64,000 nt of DNA, taken from positions 419,142,757-419,206,756 of the forward strand of contig NC_081415.1 in assembly GCF_030272615.1 (NCBI RefSeq), in the 5' to 3' direction. The notes under the pieces are model-generated. The model did no database searches. It was given only the letters and a program-made list of their open reading frames with translations, and was not told the DNA's origin. Positions 48,627-61,131 of the stretch are shown here, piece by piece (position 1 is the first letter of the stretch; each line of letters opens with the position of its first letter). The position numbers were made by a program, and so were the translations under genes. Source of the DNA: Cryptomeria japonica. Lineage: Eukaryota; Streptophyta; Pinopsida; Cupressales; Cupressaceae.

Positions 48627-49062
48627 CCTCATGTTCCCATGCAGCTGCTTAACTCCATTTTCTGCTGAATTTTAAGCAGTTGAGTGTTCCCATGCAAATT
48701 TAAAATTGTTGAAAAAGGATAATTTAGAATCTTTTGCTATTTAAGTGGAGCGGCTATTATTTAGGAATCGAAAATAAGCTATAGGAAAATAGGGGGGCTG
48801 GAAATAAGCAACAACTGCATATTGCTAAAAATGTCACGTGGTTCCACAAATTTGTTTCCCTCTTTTTAAAAAAAAAATATTTCTATTTTTTATTGTGCAC
48901 AAATTATTACTAATATTATTAATACCAATTTTAAGATTTCCCTTAAAAAATAAGCAGAAAAATAAATACTCATGGGGCCATCAGCTCCACAGATATTTCC
49001 TAAAAAAGTTGAGTAGCCGCTGCTAGCAAAAATAAGCTAAGCAGCCGCATGGGAACATACCG
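48627..49062. mobile_element. PIF/Harbinger-like MITE, 436 bp, TSD TTA
   Basis: The left end CCTCATGTTCCCATGCAGCT and the inverted right end CGGTATGTTCCCATGCGGCT pair over about 28 bp with few mismatches. TTA flanks both sides (48624-48626 and 49063-49065), the target duplication of PIF/Harbinger elements. No transposase is present. A partial extra copy of the terminal motif (GTGTTCCCATGC) lies inside at about 48683. Confidence 0.75.
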
Positions 49063-49065
49063 TTA

Positions 49066-52000
49066 ATTTTATCTCCATGTGTGTTTATCGATTAAGTTTG
49101 GCAACTAGTTTGTCATTTCTTACCTAGCTATTGATTCGTAATTTACATTTATACAATTTCTAGAAATAGATTCATTTTTTTAAAAAGTCATATCCAAATT
49201 TGGGATCCACTCAACTCTACTACCTAAGAATTATGATTTAATTTAAAGCACAAAATCTAGAACCTAGTTGAGCTTAGATATTAGACATACATTTGGAATA
49301 TCCATCTACATAATCAAAGCATCATTATTGCATTACCTACTCACATCAACATCTAAGACATACTTTCCATGACTACTTGTTGTCTTGGATCTTTTCTAAA
49401 AGTTAATAAATTAATATCCTAAGGGTTTGACCAAAGGAGAATCAATCCTTAGCTAACAAACTCCTCAAAGGTGTTCCTAAGCACCACTACTTAAATGATA
49501 TAGATCATAGACATTGAGGTAGATTGAAAAATAAATCAAATTTTATTTATGTCAATATCTGTGCACCATAATCTAAATTTGCAAACCTAAATCAGATCCA
49601 TAATCACACAAATTGCTTCCACAATTATAAAAGCAAGCCAAATAAACAAATATTAAGTTTCATATTCCAAGGCATTTGTCTAATGAATCTTAACTTTTCT
49701 ACATGTTGACAAACACTTCCAACATCTACAATAGCATATTTGCATTGGATTTCTAACCAAGTATCATTTATCTATTTATTTGAATTGTAAATCAATTTTT
49801 ATGCATTACTTAGGTGATTTATATCTCAACTATTAATCCTGGGGTATCTAATTTTATTTAATTATTTACCCTAGGATGGTCTTATTTTATTGATGAAAGT
49901 GCATAGCCATGCCCTTTTCCCTTATGGTTTGAGCCCAAAATGACTAAGTTGTCCTTAATGCATCAACTAGTGTGTAAGATGGTGTATTTTGCATCAAAGT
50001 TGACAAATGGCACTATCCAATCTGGATCCCAACATCAATCACTCCCATACATTTATCCTTATTCTTAAATCTATCATTTTTTGCCTTGGTTCAACTCTAG
50101 GAGTGTGGAATTGATTTTGACCATTTCCACACCCATGGATCAATTTTCATTTATATGGAATTGAACCCCAAATTTTAAAATTTCAACCTTTGAACTATCT
50201 TTTTCATTAGTTTTTATGATCTCACTTGATTATGAATTATTCTAAATTGCATGCCAGGCTAGCATATTAATTACTGACCCTAAATCAAATGAATCATTTA
50301 AGAATCTATTGAGCATATCTAGAATTCAATTACAAAGGATAGAAATAATTAGATCAACATTACATATTTGTCATAAGATCATGCCACATGCTTGTCATGT
50401 CCCCTTTTTCATAATTTATGTTGTGGTACAAAATACCCATTTCCTGTCACCAACATTTCCCCTAACTCAAATTTGTTTATGGGATCTTCTCCAACATCCT
50501 CCATGTTCCTACTGAAGACCCAAAAAAATTCTTATGGAGGCATGGCCAATTTTCTAAGTCAAAGTAAGTCATCAAAGTTGCAAAGTTTCCCTTCCTAGTA
50601 TGACTTCCCTCTCAAGTTTGATTTCTTCTATACTCTCATTAAGGTTTCAAACTTCCCTAATTAAACATGCCTCATGGCTATTACCTACCTTTGTTATCTT
50701 CTCCTAACAAGATCAAATGTGTACATCCAATCAAGTCTCTTTTCTAAACCCTACTCCTTCACAAGCTCTTATCTGAGAGTCAAACCTCCTCTCACAACCA
50801 TGTCTCCGTTTTGAACCTTGATTTTTGACTTGTGGTATGATTTGCATGATATTCCTAACACCCCAAATCCAACCCCCCACCATTTCTCAAATTGTTCATC
50901 CCACCTATCACATGACATGTTAGTGTATTACAATGCTTATTCTTGACACGTGGATCTAGTTGTGGTATTTTATCACCAACAACATTATTTAATTGGAGGG
51001 TGTGGCTCCACTTGAATTTCCCACCATAAGAACTAAGCATACTACCCTAGTCACCATTAATGTGGTAGTTAGGGTTTATGGTTGCAAATCTTCATGCCAT
51101 TAATGTTGGGAATTGTTATAGGTTTTGAGTATCTTCTTTTATGCCTTCCTAGTACTACTTTGTGTACATGGGTGCAAATTTTGGGTGTGATTCAAAGGAA
51201 AATGATGTTGGTTGGTATGGGTGTGCCCATTTATGTACTTCTCTAGTACTAGATGATCTTCATTTTGGCATTGGCCTCTCTATGGATGGTATTTTGGATT
51301 AGAAGTTTGAAAAGAGAATCAACTAAAATTATCTCAAGCACTTGTGTTCAAATGAAAATATTTAGTGATGAAACCTCGTAGATCTATAACAACTAGATGA
51401 TGAAAACTCTATTAGTTTGTGAGCAATTGAAGATGAAAACCCTATTGGCCAAAGAAGCTATTCACATCCATGTTGCAAGGTGTGCACCCTTGGTCTCCTT
51501 GTGTTATGCAACGCAATGCTCGGGTTTGCAACGTGGCTTAACTATCTCTCATGGATTCATTAAATATCATGGTTGTATCGAGCATTAACAGGTCAATGCC
51601 CTTAGTCTCCTTGTGATGTGCAATGCAGTGCTCGGGTTTGTGACATGGCTTAACCGCCTCTCATGGATTCATTAACTATCATGATTGTATTGAGCATTAA
51701 CAGGTCAATCTTTTGGTGCAACGACAACAGTGTTTCTAACATTTCAATGGTCATGGTTGAGCTTTAATGATGGTTGGAATCAATGATATCAAGATAGTGT
51801 AACACTTGTAGTTGTAGAAATAGAAGTGGTAATTCCAAAGGCATCCATGGTGGTAGATACCCATAGGGATAAACTAGACAACAATGCAAAATATTGGGAA
51901 TGTCAAGTAGAACCTCCTCAATCCATGAAAGTTGCTTAAGAATCATTTGTAATGTATTTATTTCTTTTTGTAAATGTAATAACAACCCCATAATGATAAT

Positions 52001-52345
52001 GTGTGTTGTAAATCAAGTTTAAACAAGTATTAATAAATGCAAATCTATGTTTTCAAGCCAAGTTTAGTAGATCGGTCTTTTGAGTCAAGTTTAGTAGATT
52101 GGCCATTGTATGAATTATATTTGTTTTTGTTCATTATTTTCATCTATATTGTTTAGGGTTAGGATCATGGTGGAAGGGAATAATGAAATCAAGGGTATAA
52201 TCTTGTAATATATTTGAACCCTTGATGTATTTGCATTTATATATAATTTTATAGAAAATGATCTTATATTTAATATAGGTTGCAATATATTAAATGTGAG
52301 TCGTGATATATGCTTATGTTTGGTCAAAAGAGATAATTTTGGTTA
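49066..52345. other. AT-rich intergenic stretch, no gene
   Basis: Only short frames without motifs. The one clear structure is the tandem duplication at 51487-51710. Short related phrases (AGTTTAGTAGATCGG/AGTTTAGTAGATTGG) occur at 52060-52100. Confidence 0.5.
51487..51710 (+). repeat. tandem duplication, two 112-bp copies
   Basis: Copies begin CCCTTGGTCTCCTTGTG (51487) and CCCTTAGTCTCCTTGTG (51599) and both end GAGCATTAACAGGTCAAT. They differ at roughly ten positions. Confidence 0.85.
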
Positions 52346-53150
52346 GTACATATTAATATCTATTAGGAATTACGGGTATGGAAATGACTAATTAAAACAA
52401 TATTTGAAATGGATATTTTAAGTAGTTCTATTAATAATTTATTAGGGATATTGCAATGGTGTTGTAGTTGGTTTTCTTACCAGCCTATGAACCATGGGAT
52501 TCCTAAAATTATTGACGTTTGGTAGAACAAGATCTTTAAGAGTTGAAAATGACTAGAACAAGGGTGATAATTGTCTTATTTGATCCATTTTCTTGTGATT
52601 AAAAAAAAAATACAATCCTAGGATAGAATCCCAAAGCTCACCCGAGGAAGAAGATATTGCCTATTGTAGTGGTGAAAAATATTAGGGTTTCTATCATTAG
52701 ATGAATGAAAACTGATAATATTTAGGCTTAGGGACCATTACATTATAAAGTACATATTAATATCTATTAAGAATTACGGGTATGGAAATGACTAATTAAA
52801 AAAATATTTGAAATGGATATTTTAAGTAGTTCTATTAATATTTTATTAGGGATATTGCAATGGTGTTATAGTTGGTTTTCTTACCAGCCTATGAACCATG
52901 GGATTCCTAAAATTATTGAAGTCTGGTTGAACAAGATATTTAAGAGTTGAAAATGACTAGAACAAGGGTGATGGTTGTCTTCTTTGATCCATTTTCTTAT
53001 GATTAAAAAAAAATACAATCCTAGGATAGAATCCTGAAGCTCACCTAAGGAAGAAGATATTGTCTATTGTAGTGGTGAAAAATATTAGGGTTTCTACCAT
53101 TAGATGAATGAGAACCGGTAATATTTTGGCTTAGGGACCATTAAATTAAA
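52346..53150. repeat. 404-bp tandem duplication spanning an LTR/flank junction
   Basis: Copies begin GTACATATTAATATCTATT at 52346 and 52750. Each ends with the first 75-80 bp of the element 1 LTR (TGTAGTGGTGAAAAATATT at 52664 and 53068). Only the second copy continues into a full LTR. Confidence 0.85.
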
Positions 53151-54252
53151 AGAGGGGTAAACCCAATAGATCTAGCCACAAATCAGCAAGGATGGGGTCG
53201 AGAATTCTATTGGATTTACTGGATTTGAATTGATTACCCTTTTTCAAGTTGAATTGTGAAATCCTGAAATTGGGGTGAATTTGTTGGAATTGAAGTAAAA
53301 ACACATGAACAACAAGCTATAGTTGTCGGATTGAGCCACATACCTAGATTTGAGCAATGTAAATGTATTCAGATATGTTCCTAGAAGGAGCTCCTAAAAT
53401 GTCGGGACTGGTATGCTCGTCGCACCAGTCCTTCGCACTTATCTTTGTCCAAAGGGGAATCTATTTGTCACTATAAATGAAGGCAATTATGAAGATCATG
53501 GCTTCGTACATGTTCCTATGCACACTAGAGAAGGGAAATAAGTTGGGAATAGGGGCTTGCCTTAGGTCAACCCCCAAATTTGGAATTAACCATGAAATAG
53601 AAATGAAATGTAATTGAATTGCAGTAATGGAAATGTTCTCCTTTTGAGGGAGATGCTGAATAACAACTGAAACACTAATTATATACCTTTTAATGGAGTT
53701 TTGTTTGTGTCCACAAGGAATTAGGCTTTCATGAAGTCTTCATAAACAACATAAAATCCAACTCCAATGCTTGAAACTTGATCTTACTTCTTCTTCAATG
53801 CTTGAAAGAAGATCGATTGCTCACTCACTTGAATTTGAATGAATGCTTGATTGCTTGATTGAATTCATAAATTGTGTATCATGTCAAAATGAGAGGGGTA
53901 GACCTCCTTTTATACCTTCTTGTTGAAAAATAATTTAATTTTCTGACATGAGCCGACACGGGATCTAGGTCCCCACCAAAATGAGATGATCTTTGAGGGG
54001 CACAAAAATGGGTCCCGATTGGGAGGACCAGGGCTAGGCACACTAGTCCCTGCAGATCAAGGCACCATCACCCTGGTCCTAATCAATCAGGACCCAAGAA
54101 TCAAGGGGGAAATGCAGTGCAAAGTGAAAATAATGAAGAATTTGCATGGTGTGAGCAAAATTAGGGCTCCAATCAAGCCTCGAAACACGAACGCCAAGGT
54201 GAGGGCCCAAATGAGGACAAAATTGTGAGGGAGTATAATTTAGGATGCTACA
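53068..54252 (-). repeat. 3' LTR of element 1 (1185 bp)
   Basis: On the minus strand it starts TGTAGCATCC and ends CACCACTACA. On the plus strand it shares its first 300 bp with 58833-59128, and on the minus strand blocks such as CCCTTCTCTAGTGTG and TTAGGAGCTCCTTCTA with the LTRs of element C. A hairpin with 8-bp perfect arms (GGACTGGT/ACCAGTCC) is at 53405-53431. Confidence 0.85.
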
Positions 54253-54275
54253 TTTATCCCCCCATTATAGCGAGA
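54253..54275 (-). other. polypurine tract of element 1
   Basis: The minus strand reads TAATGGGGGGATAAA immediately before the 3' LTR, matching the GGGGGCTAAA tracts of elements C, D and 2. Confidence 0.7.
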
Positions 54276-55020
54276 GTATGAGACTAAGAATACTCTTGAT
54301 AAAGTACAAAGATTTGCATTAAAAACTTTTATCGAGATATCAAAAAGACAAGACACTCTAAGCCCCCATCGAACTTTAGGATCTTACTACTTCAATATCA
54401 AGATGAAAGGGACATTACAAGAGAAAGAAAAAGAGAACCATGACTACCAACCTAGTAGGGTTCACTTACTACGAATCATGAAAAGAAAAAATACCAAAAT
54501 TACAAAGCAAAAAGACTAAGTTTGCAAAGTAGCTTGAGTATCGAAATATGAAAAAGAGTGACTTGCATTGAGTGGAGTGTATGCCCCCACGTTAAAATGA
54601 TTATGTAGGCCGCAATGAGAGAAATTGATTTAAGGTAGTAAACATGCATCCAAAAGATAAGCATGTTATCACAATGATATGCCCCCAAGAAGGATACATC
54701 AAAGGATATTGATTACATAACACAACACACATAAGGGTTCTACTTAACTTTGGGGTTAGTATGCTCTTTATCATAAATAATGCATAGCATGTGTATATTT
54801 TCATTGAATTATCCTCATCCCCCAAAGAAAGTAGAACCACAATGGAAGAAGCGCACATGTGTCTTTTGAGTCAACATGGGAGAGACCAAAAGAGATATCG
54901 ACGCTTTGCATCATTTTCAAGTAAACAACACTAGGGACAACAAATAGAAGACTCAAGAAACAAATAGAAGAGGATTGCAAACAAGCAAGAGAAGAGAGAA
55001 AATCTACAGCATGAATGAAG
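54276..55020 (-). other. 3' noncoding zone of element 1
   Basis: About 750 bp between the last coding frame and the polypurine tract. Its counterpart in element 2 is 60400-61130, sharing words such as GCCCCCA and ACTACCTT-like text. Short frames here are unsupported. Confidence 0.5.
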
Positions 55021-58000
55021 CTAATCAAGCAAATCATTTGCCTCCCAATATTTCTCAACATTATTTTGGGAAGGTGGACAAGATGTAAGAGGAGCAACTT
55101 CGAACACAATAGATGGATCTACCACAAGTTCCAAACAAGGACCATGCTCTAATGATGAGTCACTTTGTTTGTTACTAGGAGCTACGATTGATGCTTGTGA
55201 GAATTGTTTAGATAAATCATTGTCAACATCAACATATTCATTTTCATGACTTGAATCATTAACATTGTTAGCATGAACATCATTTTCATCCATCTCTTCA
55301 TCAAGATTAATTAAAATATGATCTTTACACGAATACAACATGAACCGTCATATTTATTAAACATTTTTAATCTTGGAGATTTCGGTTGAACTTCCTCCCT
55401 AGGGTCAGGTGAAGGCTGGACAAATGGGATCATGTCAACATTTGGTGTCTTCAAGGAGGAAATGGGTTGAGAAGCAAGTTCACGAGCCTTAACACGACAT
55501 CTTTGTCGACGTTCTCTCACACAACAATTTCGTTTAGTTTTAACCGATAGTTGTGAAGGTTTAGGATCAATATACATGGGCTTCTTCTCTTAATTCAAAG
55601 AAGGAGGGATAGGAGAAGGTCTACAAGGTTGAAAAATAGGGGATGTCGGGCGCTTCCCTTTGTAAGATGTAGGAGGCAGAACCGCAACATATAAAAGAGG
55701 AATAGAAGGTGTAGGAAGGAGACCAAGTCCATCATGAGGAGGAGGGATAGGTCTAGGATCTCTAGGATTACTCAAGGATAAGATCATATCATTCTTCCAC
55801 TTTTGATAAGATTGAAAAAGAGAATCACTGCGAGGCTTAAGAGGTTCAAATTATTTAGACCAAAAGTAATCAATATGAACATCTCCATGCCTCATTGTGG
55901 GTTGATACATGCTATGATTAATTGTTATGATTTTGTCATTATGAGGAAATTTAAGACGTTTATGTATAGTAGAAGGAATCACTTTCATGGAAAAGAGCCA
56001 AGGATGTCCCAACTTCACATGAAATTGATCTAATGTAAGAATGATAGCAAAAATGACATCTAAGAACTTAGTACCAACCTCAACGGGAAGAGTAATAGAA
56101 CCAATAGTAGGACAAGAGAAATAGAACCAATAGTAGGACAAGAGAAACTATCAAAGACCTTAACCACTACATTAGATTTATCATATGTTACTTGATGCAA
56201 TTGTAAATTATAAAGATATTCTTTAGTTATCACATTCACCATACAAATTGGATCGATGAGGACCCCTCATGAGAGTTTGTCTTTGATCTTCGCAGTGATA
56301 TATAGTTGCCCATCAGGTGCTTCAATAGTCTCACTAGGATCAAAGGTAATGCATAGGTCCTTAGGAGGTATAGGTTTATCAATAATATTCACCACATTAT
56401 TAGACTCAAGGCCAAGTTCATTGGGAGAAAATGCAAGATGCTTAGACTCAACCACATTAGTAGAATGGGAAGGCAAAGGATTAGTAAAAGTTTTGAAGAT
56501 TTTGATTAGGAGGAGCTAAATATTTATTTCATTTGTCATTCACACTAGGTACGGATATGGTATTGTTATCAATAAAATCTTGAATTCTACTCCTTAAGGA
56601 ATAACACTTTTCAGTGTCGTGACCGAGTTGATGATGATATTGGCAAAAAGCATTAGGATCATGATAGGGTGGGAAAGGTTTGGAAGTATCAATTGGTTTC
56701 ATGGGAGGAAGTTTCAACAAATTTTTATTCAATAATTGCATAATGATACTATGCAAAAATTCAAAAAAAGGAGTAAATTATTTTCTAAAATACTTGGACA
56801 AAGGAGGCACACCTGTTGTTGCAGTTGCTGCTTGGGTGTTGTTGTTTTCATTGAACTTGATGAATCTCGTGTTCAGTTTAAACTTTACAAAATATTGTTG
56901 AGCACTTTCATTCTTATCAACCATAGCCATTGAAGGAGAATATTGAAATTGACTCACTTGAAGCTGATAATTATGAAGAATCATGCACAATTGCATTAAG
57001 GAAGTAAACTCAGAAAAGAGAAGCTTATCCCTAATGTATTTTTGATAATTAGAAATAAAAATTATTTGAACATCGTGATCAGGCATAGGATAAGCAATTT
57101 GAGAATATAAATGTTTATATCTACCAATAAAAACAATCACTTTTTTTCACACCTTACTTACGATGAATCAAATCAGTCAAAGTAATCTTAGGACCAATAT
57201 TATTATGAAATTGTTGAATGAAAGCATTAGCCAATTGTTGAAATGATGTAATAGAGCAAGGAGGCAAAGAACAATAACATTGCAAAGCTTTATCTCTAAA
57301 TGTTCTAGTAAAAAATTTAGCCGAAAGTCTTTGATCATGAGCAAAATCACTATACAAAGTTTGAAATGTTTTCACATGAGTCAAAGGATCACCTTTTCCA
57401 TTATAAAGCTCCAATTGAGGGACTTCCACATATTTAGGGGGACAACACGAACAATATCATTAGTTAATTGCTTTGCTACATCAAATCTACATCAAATGTG
57501 GGCACATTAAACTTTGATTGGTTCATGGAAGCTATTTGTTGTTGTATGAATGACATAATTTTAGCTAGGCTATTAATGGTTGCTTCAGTGGATGGGTTGA
57601 AATTAGACATGTTGGATTGGGATGGAGGAGTAACATTTTTTTATGAATGAGGAGATTGAGAATAAGGAGGTAGAACACTATGATAGGTAGGTATGGGAGA
57701 TGATTGGGTCACAAATGGAAGACTCACTAAAGGAGGTATGAAAGAGTTTTGATTAAAAATGTTTCCCCCTTGACTAACATGTGTAGGATTAACATTTGTG
57801 TGGAAGTAGCCATGTTGTTGGATGTGAAAGTAGGCACACTAGCCATAGATGTAGCCATAGAAATAGAATGATTAACTTGACTAGGTGCTTGAGTGTAACC
57901 AAAAGATTCAACACAACTTTTCATAGGCATGATATTAGTGTCAACAATATGAGAAAGGCCACACAACAAATCAACACCAACTTTATCACTCTGAACCATT

Positions 58001-58333
58001 ATTTTTTAATCCTTCAATTAATGGGATAGCCTCACTTTCCAAGTATTATTGATTCATCCATTGTTGATTATTTTCAAATGCATTGTCAATCTTATCCAAT
58101 TGGTTAATGGAAACCCTAGTCAATGATTCACCCTCATCATGAGAATTATGTAAAGAATTGGGATAAATGACATCAATTGTTGGAATAAAAGAACCACCCA
58201 CATTCTCATGAAACAATTTATCTGAATTAGGCTCCATATCCTTAGTAGTTAAACCTTGAGAAGCCTTAATTCTACAACTTCTTCTCATGGGAATATCATA
58301 GGTAGGACATATGGTAGTAAAACTCATGCACAA
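55021..58333 (-). pseudogene. gag / protease-like polyprotein of element 1, broken
   Basis: Successive minus-strand segments read: N-terminal region (58046-58333 and 57727-57999); gag core (57154-57429), LELYNGKGDPLTHVKTFQ, SLPPCSITSFQQLANAFIQQF; gag C-terminal part (56778-57140), PMPDHDVQIIFISN and ILHNYQLQVSQ; knuckle CQYHHQLGHDTEKC (56529-56756); protease-like domain (55851-56476) with LIDPICMVNVI, SCPTIGSITLPVEV and VKLGHPWL; and a Pro-rich then acidic C-terminus (55021-55787) ending EANDLLD. The protease-like motif has Asp-Pro where active retropepsins have Asp-Ser/Thr-Gly. Frameshifts and stops prevent translation as one protein. The same order in element 2 shows this is the family design, not decay of a pol region. 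Confidence 0.75.
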
Positions 58334-58813
58334 AGGAGAGAAATTTGAATTGGAATTTGAAAGTGATGATTAAGCACTACAAAATTTTAAAAAAAGTGAT
58401 TGATTAACTAATTAATTTGATTTGTTAATTTGGAATAAAAATGCATCTAGATCATAACATAACATAAAAAACAGATCTAAAAATTAATTTGAAAAATTAT
58501 GCAACCCACAAGTAAATTTTAGAATATAAACTAGGGTTTTTGTAAATTCAACCACTAAATTTATGTAATTCAAACTAAGAATGAGATCCAGGAGGGAAAA
58601 TTTGAATTTTAAATTGAATGAATAATCAAATCTGAAATAAATCCAAAATAGACAACTCACAAGCTCAATTTTAGAATTAAAGATTAGGGTTTTTGTGAAT
58701 TTAACCTCTAAATTTTTGAAATTCAATTGAAAATTATATTTGTAAATGTAACTTTGAATTTGAAATGCATAAATACTCAGATTAGAGAACATAAACAAAA
58801 AATAAAGGTGTAA

Positions 58814-58832
58814 GATGTCGGGTTCACCAAAA
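58814..58832 (-). other. primer binding site of element 1
   Basis: The minus strand reads TTTTGGTGAACCCGACATC next to the LTR end, identical to the site of element D. Confidence 0.7.
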
Positions 58833-59128
58833 TTTAGTGGTGAAAAATATTAGGGTTTCTATCATTAGATGAATGAAAACTGCTAATGTTTAGGCTTAGG
58901 GATCATTGCATTAAAAGAGGGGTAAACCCAATAGATCTAGCCACAAATTAGCAAGGATGGGGCTGAGAATTATATTGGATTTATTGGATTTGAATTGATT
59001 TCCCTCTTTTAAGTTGAATTGTAAAATGTTGAAATTAGGATAAATGTGCTGGAATTGAAGTAAAAACACATGAACAATGAGCTATAGTTGTCGGATCGAG
59101 CCACAAACTTGGATCTGAGTAATGTAAG
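58833..59128 (-). repeat. 5' LTR of element 1, 3' terminal 0.3 kb only
   Basis: It aligns with 53068-53365 with scattered differences, then stops abruptly at 59128 in the block GAGTAATGTAAGTG, where element 2 begins. The rest should lie beyond the right edge of the window. Confidence 0.75.
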
Positions 59129-60378
59129 TGTGATGGTGGGAAAATTATGAGTGATAGATAGGAAAACTAACACTTTCCCTCAAAGAGAGATGAGAGTTTC
59201 ACTATTGATTACCCTTCAAGCACTTTTCGCCATTACATTTGGGAGATAAGGGGTAATTCACTAGATCCAATCTCCACACAAAGATGATGGATTTAATTCT
59301 GAATGAATTAAGGATGTTATGATGATCCCCTTATTCCCTTTGTTTGATGTGAAATGAAAATTGATTGAATTATGTAGCGCAAAAGTGACAAAGAATTGAT
59401 TATAACTTGAGATTTGAATATGGGATGAAGTTGTGCACCTGGATTTGGTAGTAAAATGTCAAGATGAAGTCACCTTGCAAATTTGACAAAAATTTGTTCA
59501 GACCATGTCGGGAATGTACACGATCCTCCAAAAAATCCGTGAAATGAAAAGGGTTTTTTTCGTCTCTGCAAATGAAGCCCGAATCTGAAAGTATGGTTGC
59601 GCGCAACCTACACACAGAAAAGAGAGGGAAATGTGTTGGGATTGGGGGTTTGCCTTTAGGTCAAACCCCAATTTTGGAATTAACCAAGTAATGAAAGAAA
59701 GTACTTGCAAGTAGATGTAAATGAAAGACTAAATTATAAATCACCTCAAGGGAGGTTGTAGTAGAAATGTTGATAGAAATGCTTGTGTGGAATTGAATGT
59801 TGAAAGCAATCTCCTCTTCAATGGTTGAATCCTTGACTTGAATGCAACACCTAGCCTTGAAGGGAGATTTGAGAATGCTCAATGCTAGAAAAGAATACTT
59901 GAATGCTCTTGAATGCTTGATTGCTTATGCAACATGACCTTATCAAAATTCCACTTATTGAACCTTTTTTTTTTTAATTCAAAAGAGAGGAAGAATGCCC
60001 CTTAAATACATGTTTGAAGAATTTGAATTTTATCACGAGCCGACATCGGGGAGATTTCCTACTCACTACACAACCCACAATGCCTGCACTAGAAAGGCCC
60101 TGCCCCAAAATAGGGCAGGGACAAGGGCGCCACACCCCTATCCTGGGAGGACAAGGGCACCATGCCCTTGTCTTGGGGGGGTCAGGTACGCCATGCCCCT
60201 ATCCTACCCCTTTCTCTAGGGCAGAGTGTGGACAAAGTGATGAAGAGGCCAAGGAAGAAGCATTTTTCATAAGCTGAGCACTCTTTGGTCTCTGATTAGG
60301 CTAGAGGATTCGAGTTCGCATGCGTTAGGACCCTAATGCAGTCGTAAATTGCTAGGGCCGCAATTTTATGACACTACA
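59129..60378 (-). repeat. 3' LTR of element 2 (about 1250 bp)
   Basis: On the minus strand it starts TGTAGTGTCATAAAATTG, as in D-type LTRs, and ends near CCCACCATCACA. It contains a perfect 10-bp-arm hairpin at 60150-60172 (GACAAGGGCA/TGCCCTTGTC, loop CCA). Confidence 0.7.
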
Positions 60379-60396
60379 TTTAGCCCCCACTTTAGC
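60379..60396 (-). other. polypurine tract of element 2
   Basis: The minus strand reads CTAAAGTGGGGGCTAAA directly before the LTR, the same tract as in element D. Confidence 0.75.
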
Positions 60397-61131
60397 GGGA
60401 GTATAAGCGCACGCCAATACTATCGGTAAAGTACAAGGAAACAAGATTGAGAGACTTTTTCCACATCAAGGAGGCAAGATGCGCCAAGCCCCCAGTGGAC
60501 TTAAGATCTTATGACTTTGATTGATAAAGTTAAAAGGGAAGATCGAGAAGAGGAGAACCATGACTGCAAGTAGCAAAGTTCTCTTCACTATGAATCATGA
60601 AAGCAAGGATACAAAAGATTACAAAGCAAAGCAAGGTTCACTAAGTAATTCTAAGTATCACAAGAAGAAAACTATGAGCAATGTGTATGCCCCCACATTA
60701 AAACGATCGCACACGCCTTATTGGGAGTGATGGCTTTAAGGTAGGATACACCCAAGAGAGAGGAAAGAAAGGGAGCACGTTATCGCAAGTATTTAGCCCC
60801 CAATCGAGGTATAAACCCAAGGATGATGAAGACAAAACACAAGGTAGTGTTGCTTTCCTTGGGGTCAGTATGTTGTATGATAACCCATGTATATCATGTA
60901 TGTATATGCATATAATAATCTTCATTCCCTAAAGAAGGACACTACCTTAGAAGAAAGGGAAGAGAAGATGTCTTTTGAGTCAACATGAAAGAGACCAAGA
61001 AAAGATCTCAATGCGTTGCATCATCCCCAAGTAGACATTAAGGGAACAATAGAAGAACATGGATACACATAGAAGAATGATCACAAAAGAGAAAGAAAGG
61101 AGAGAGAGAAAGATCTGCAGTGCTAATATTA

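Larger units (their letters stand above)
53068..59128 (-). mobile_element. gag-only LTR retrotransposon 1 (visible part)
   Basis: Minus-strand element: 3' LTR 53068-54252, polypurine tract next to it, interior 54253-58832, primer site at 58814-58832, and the first 0.3 kb of the 5' LTR (58833-59128) before element 2 interrupts it. The interior codes for gag, a knuckle, a protease-like domain and a C-terminal region, but no RT, RNase H or integrase. Its LTR belongs to the C family. Confidence 0.8.
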
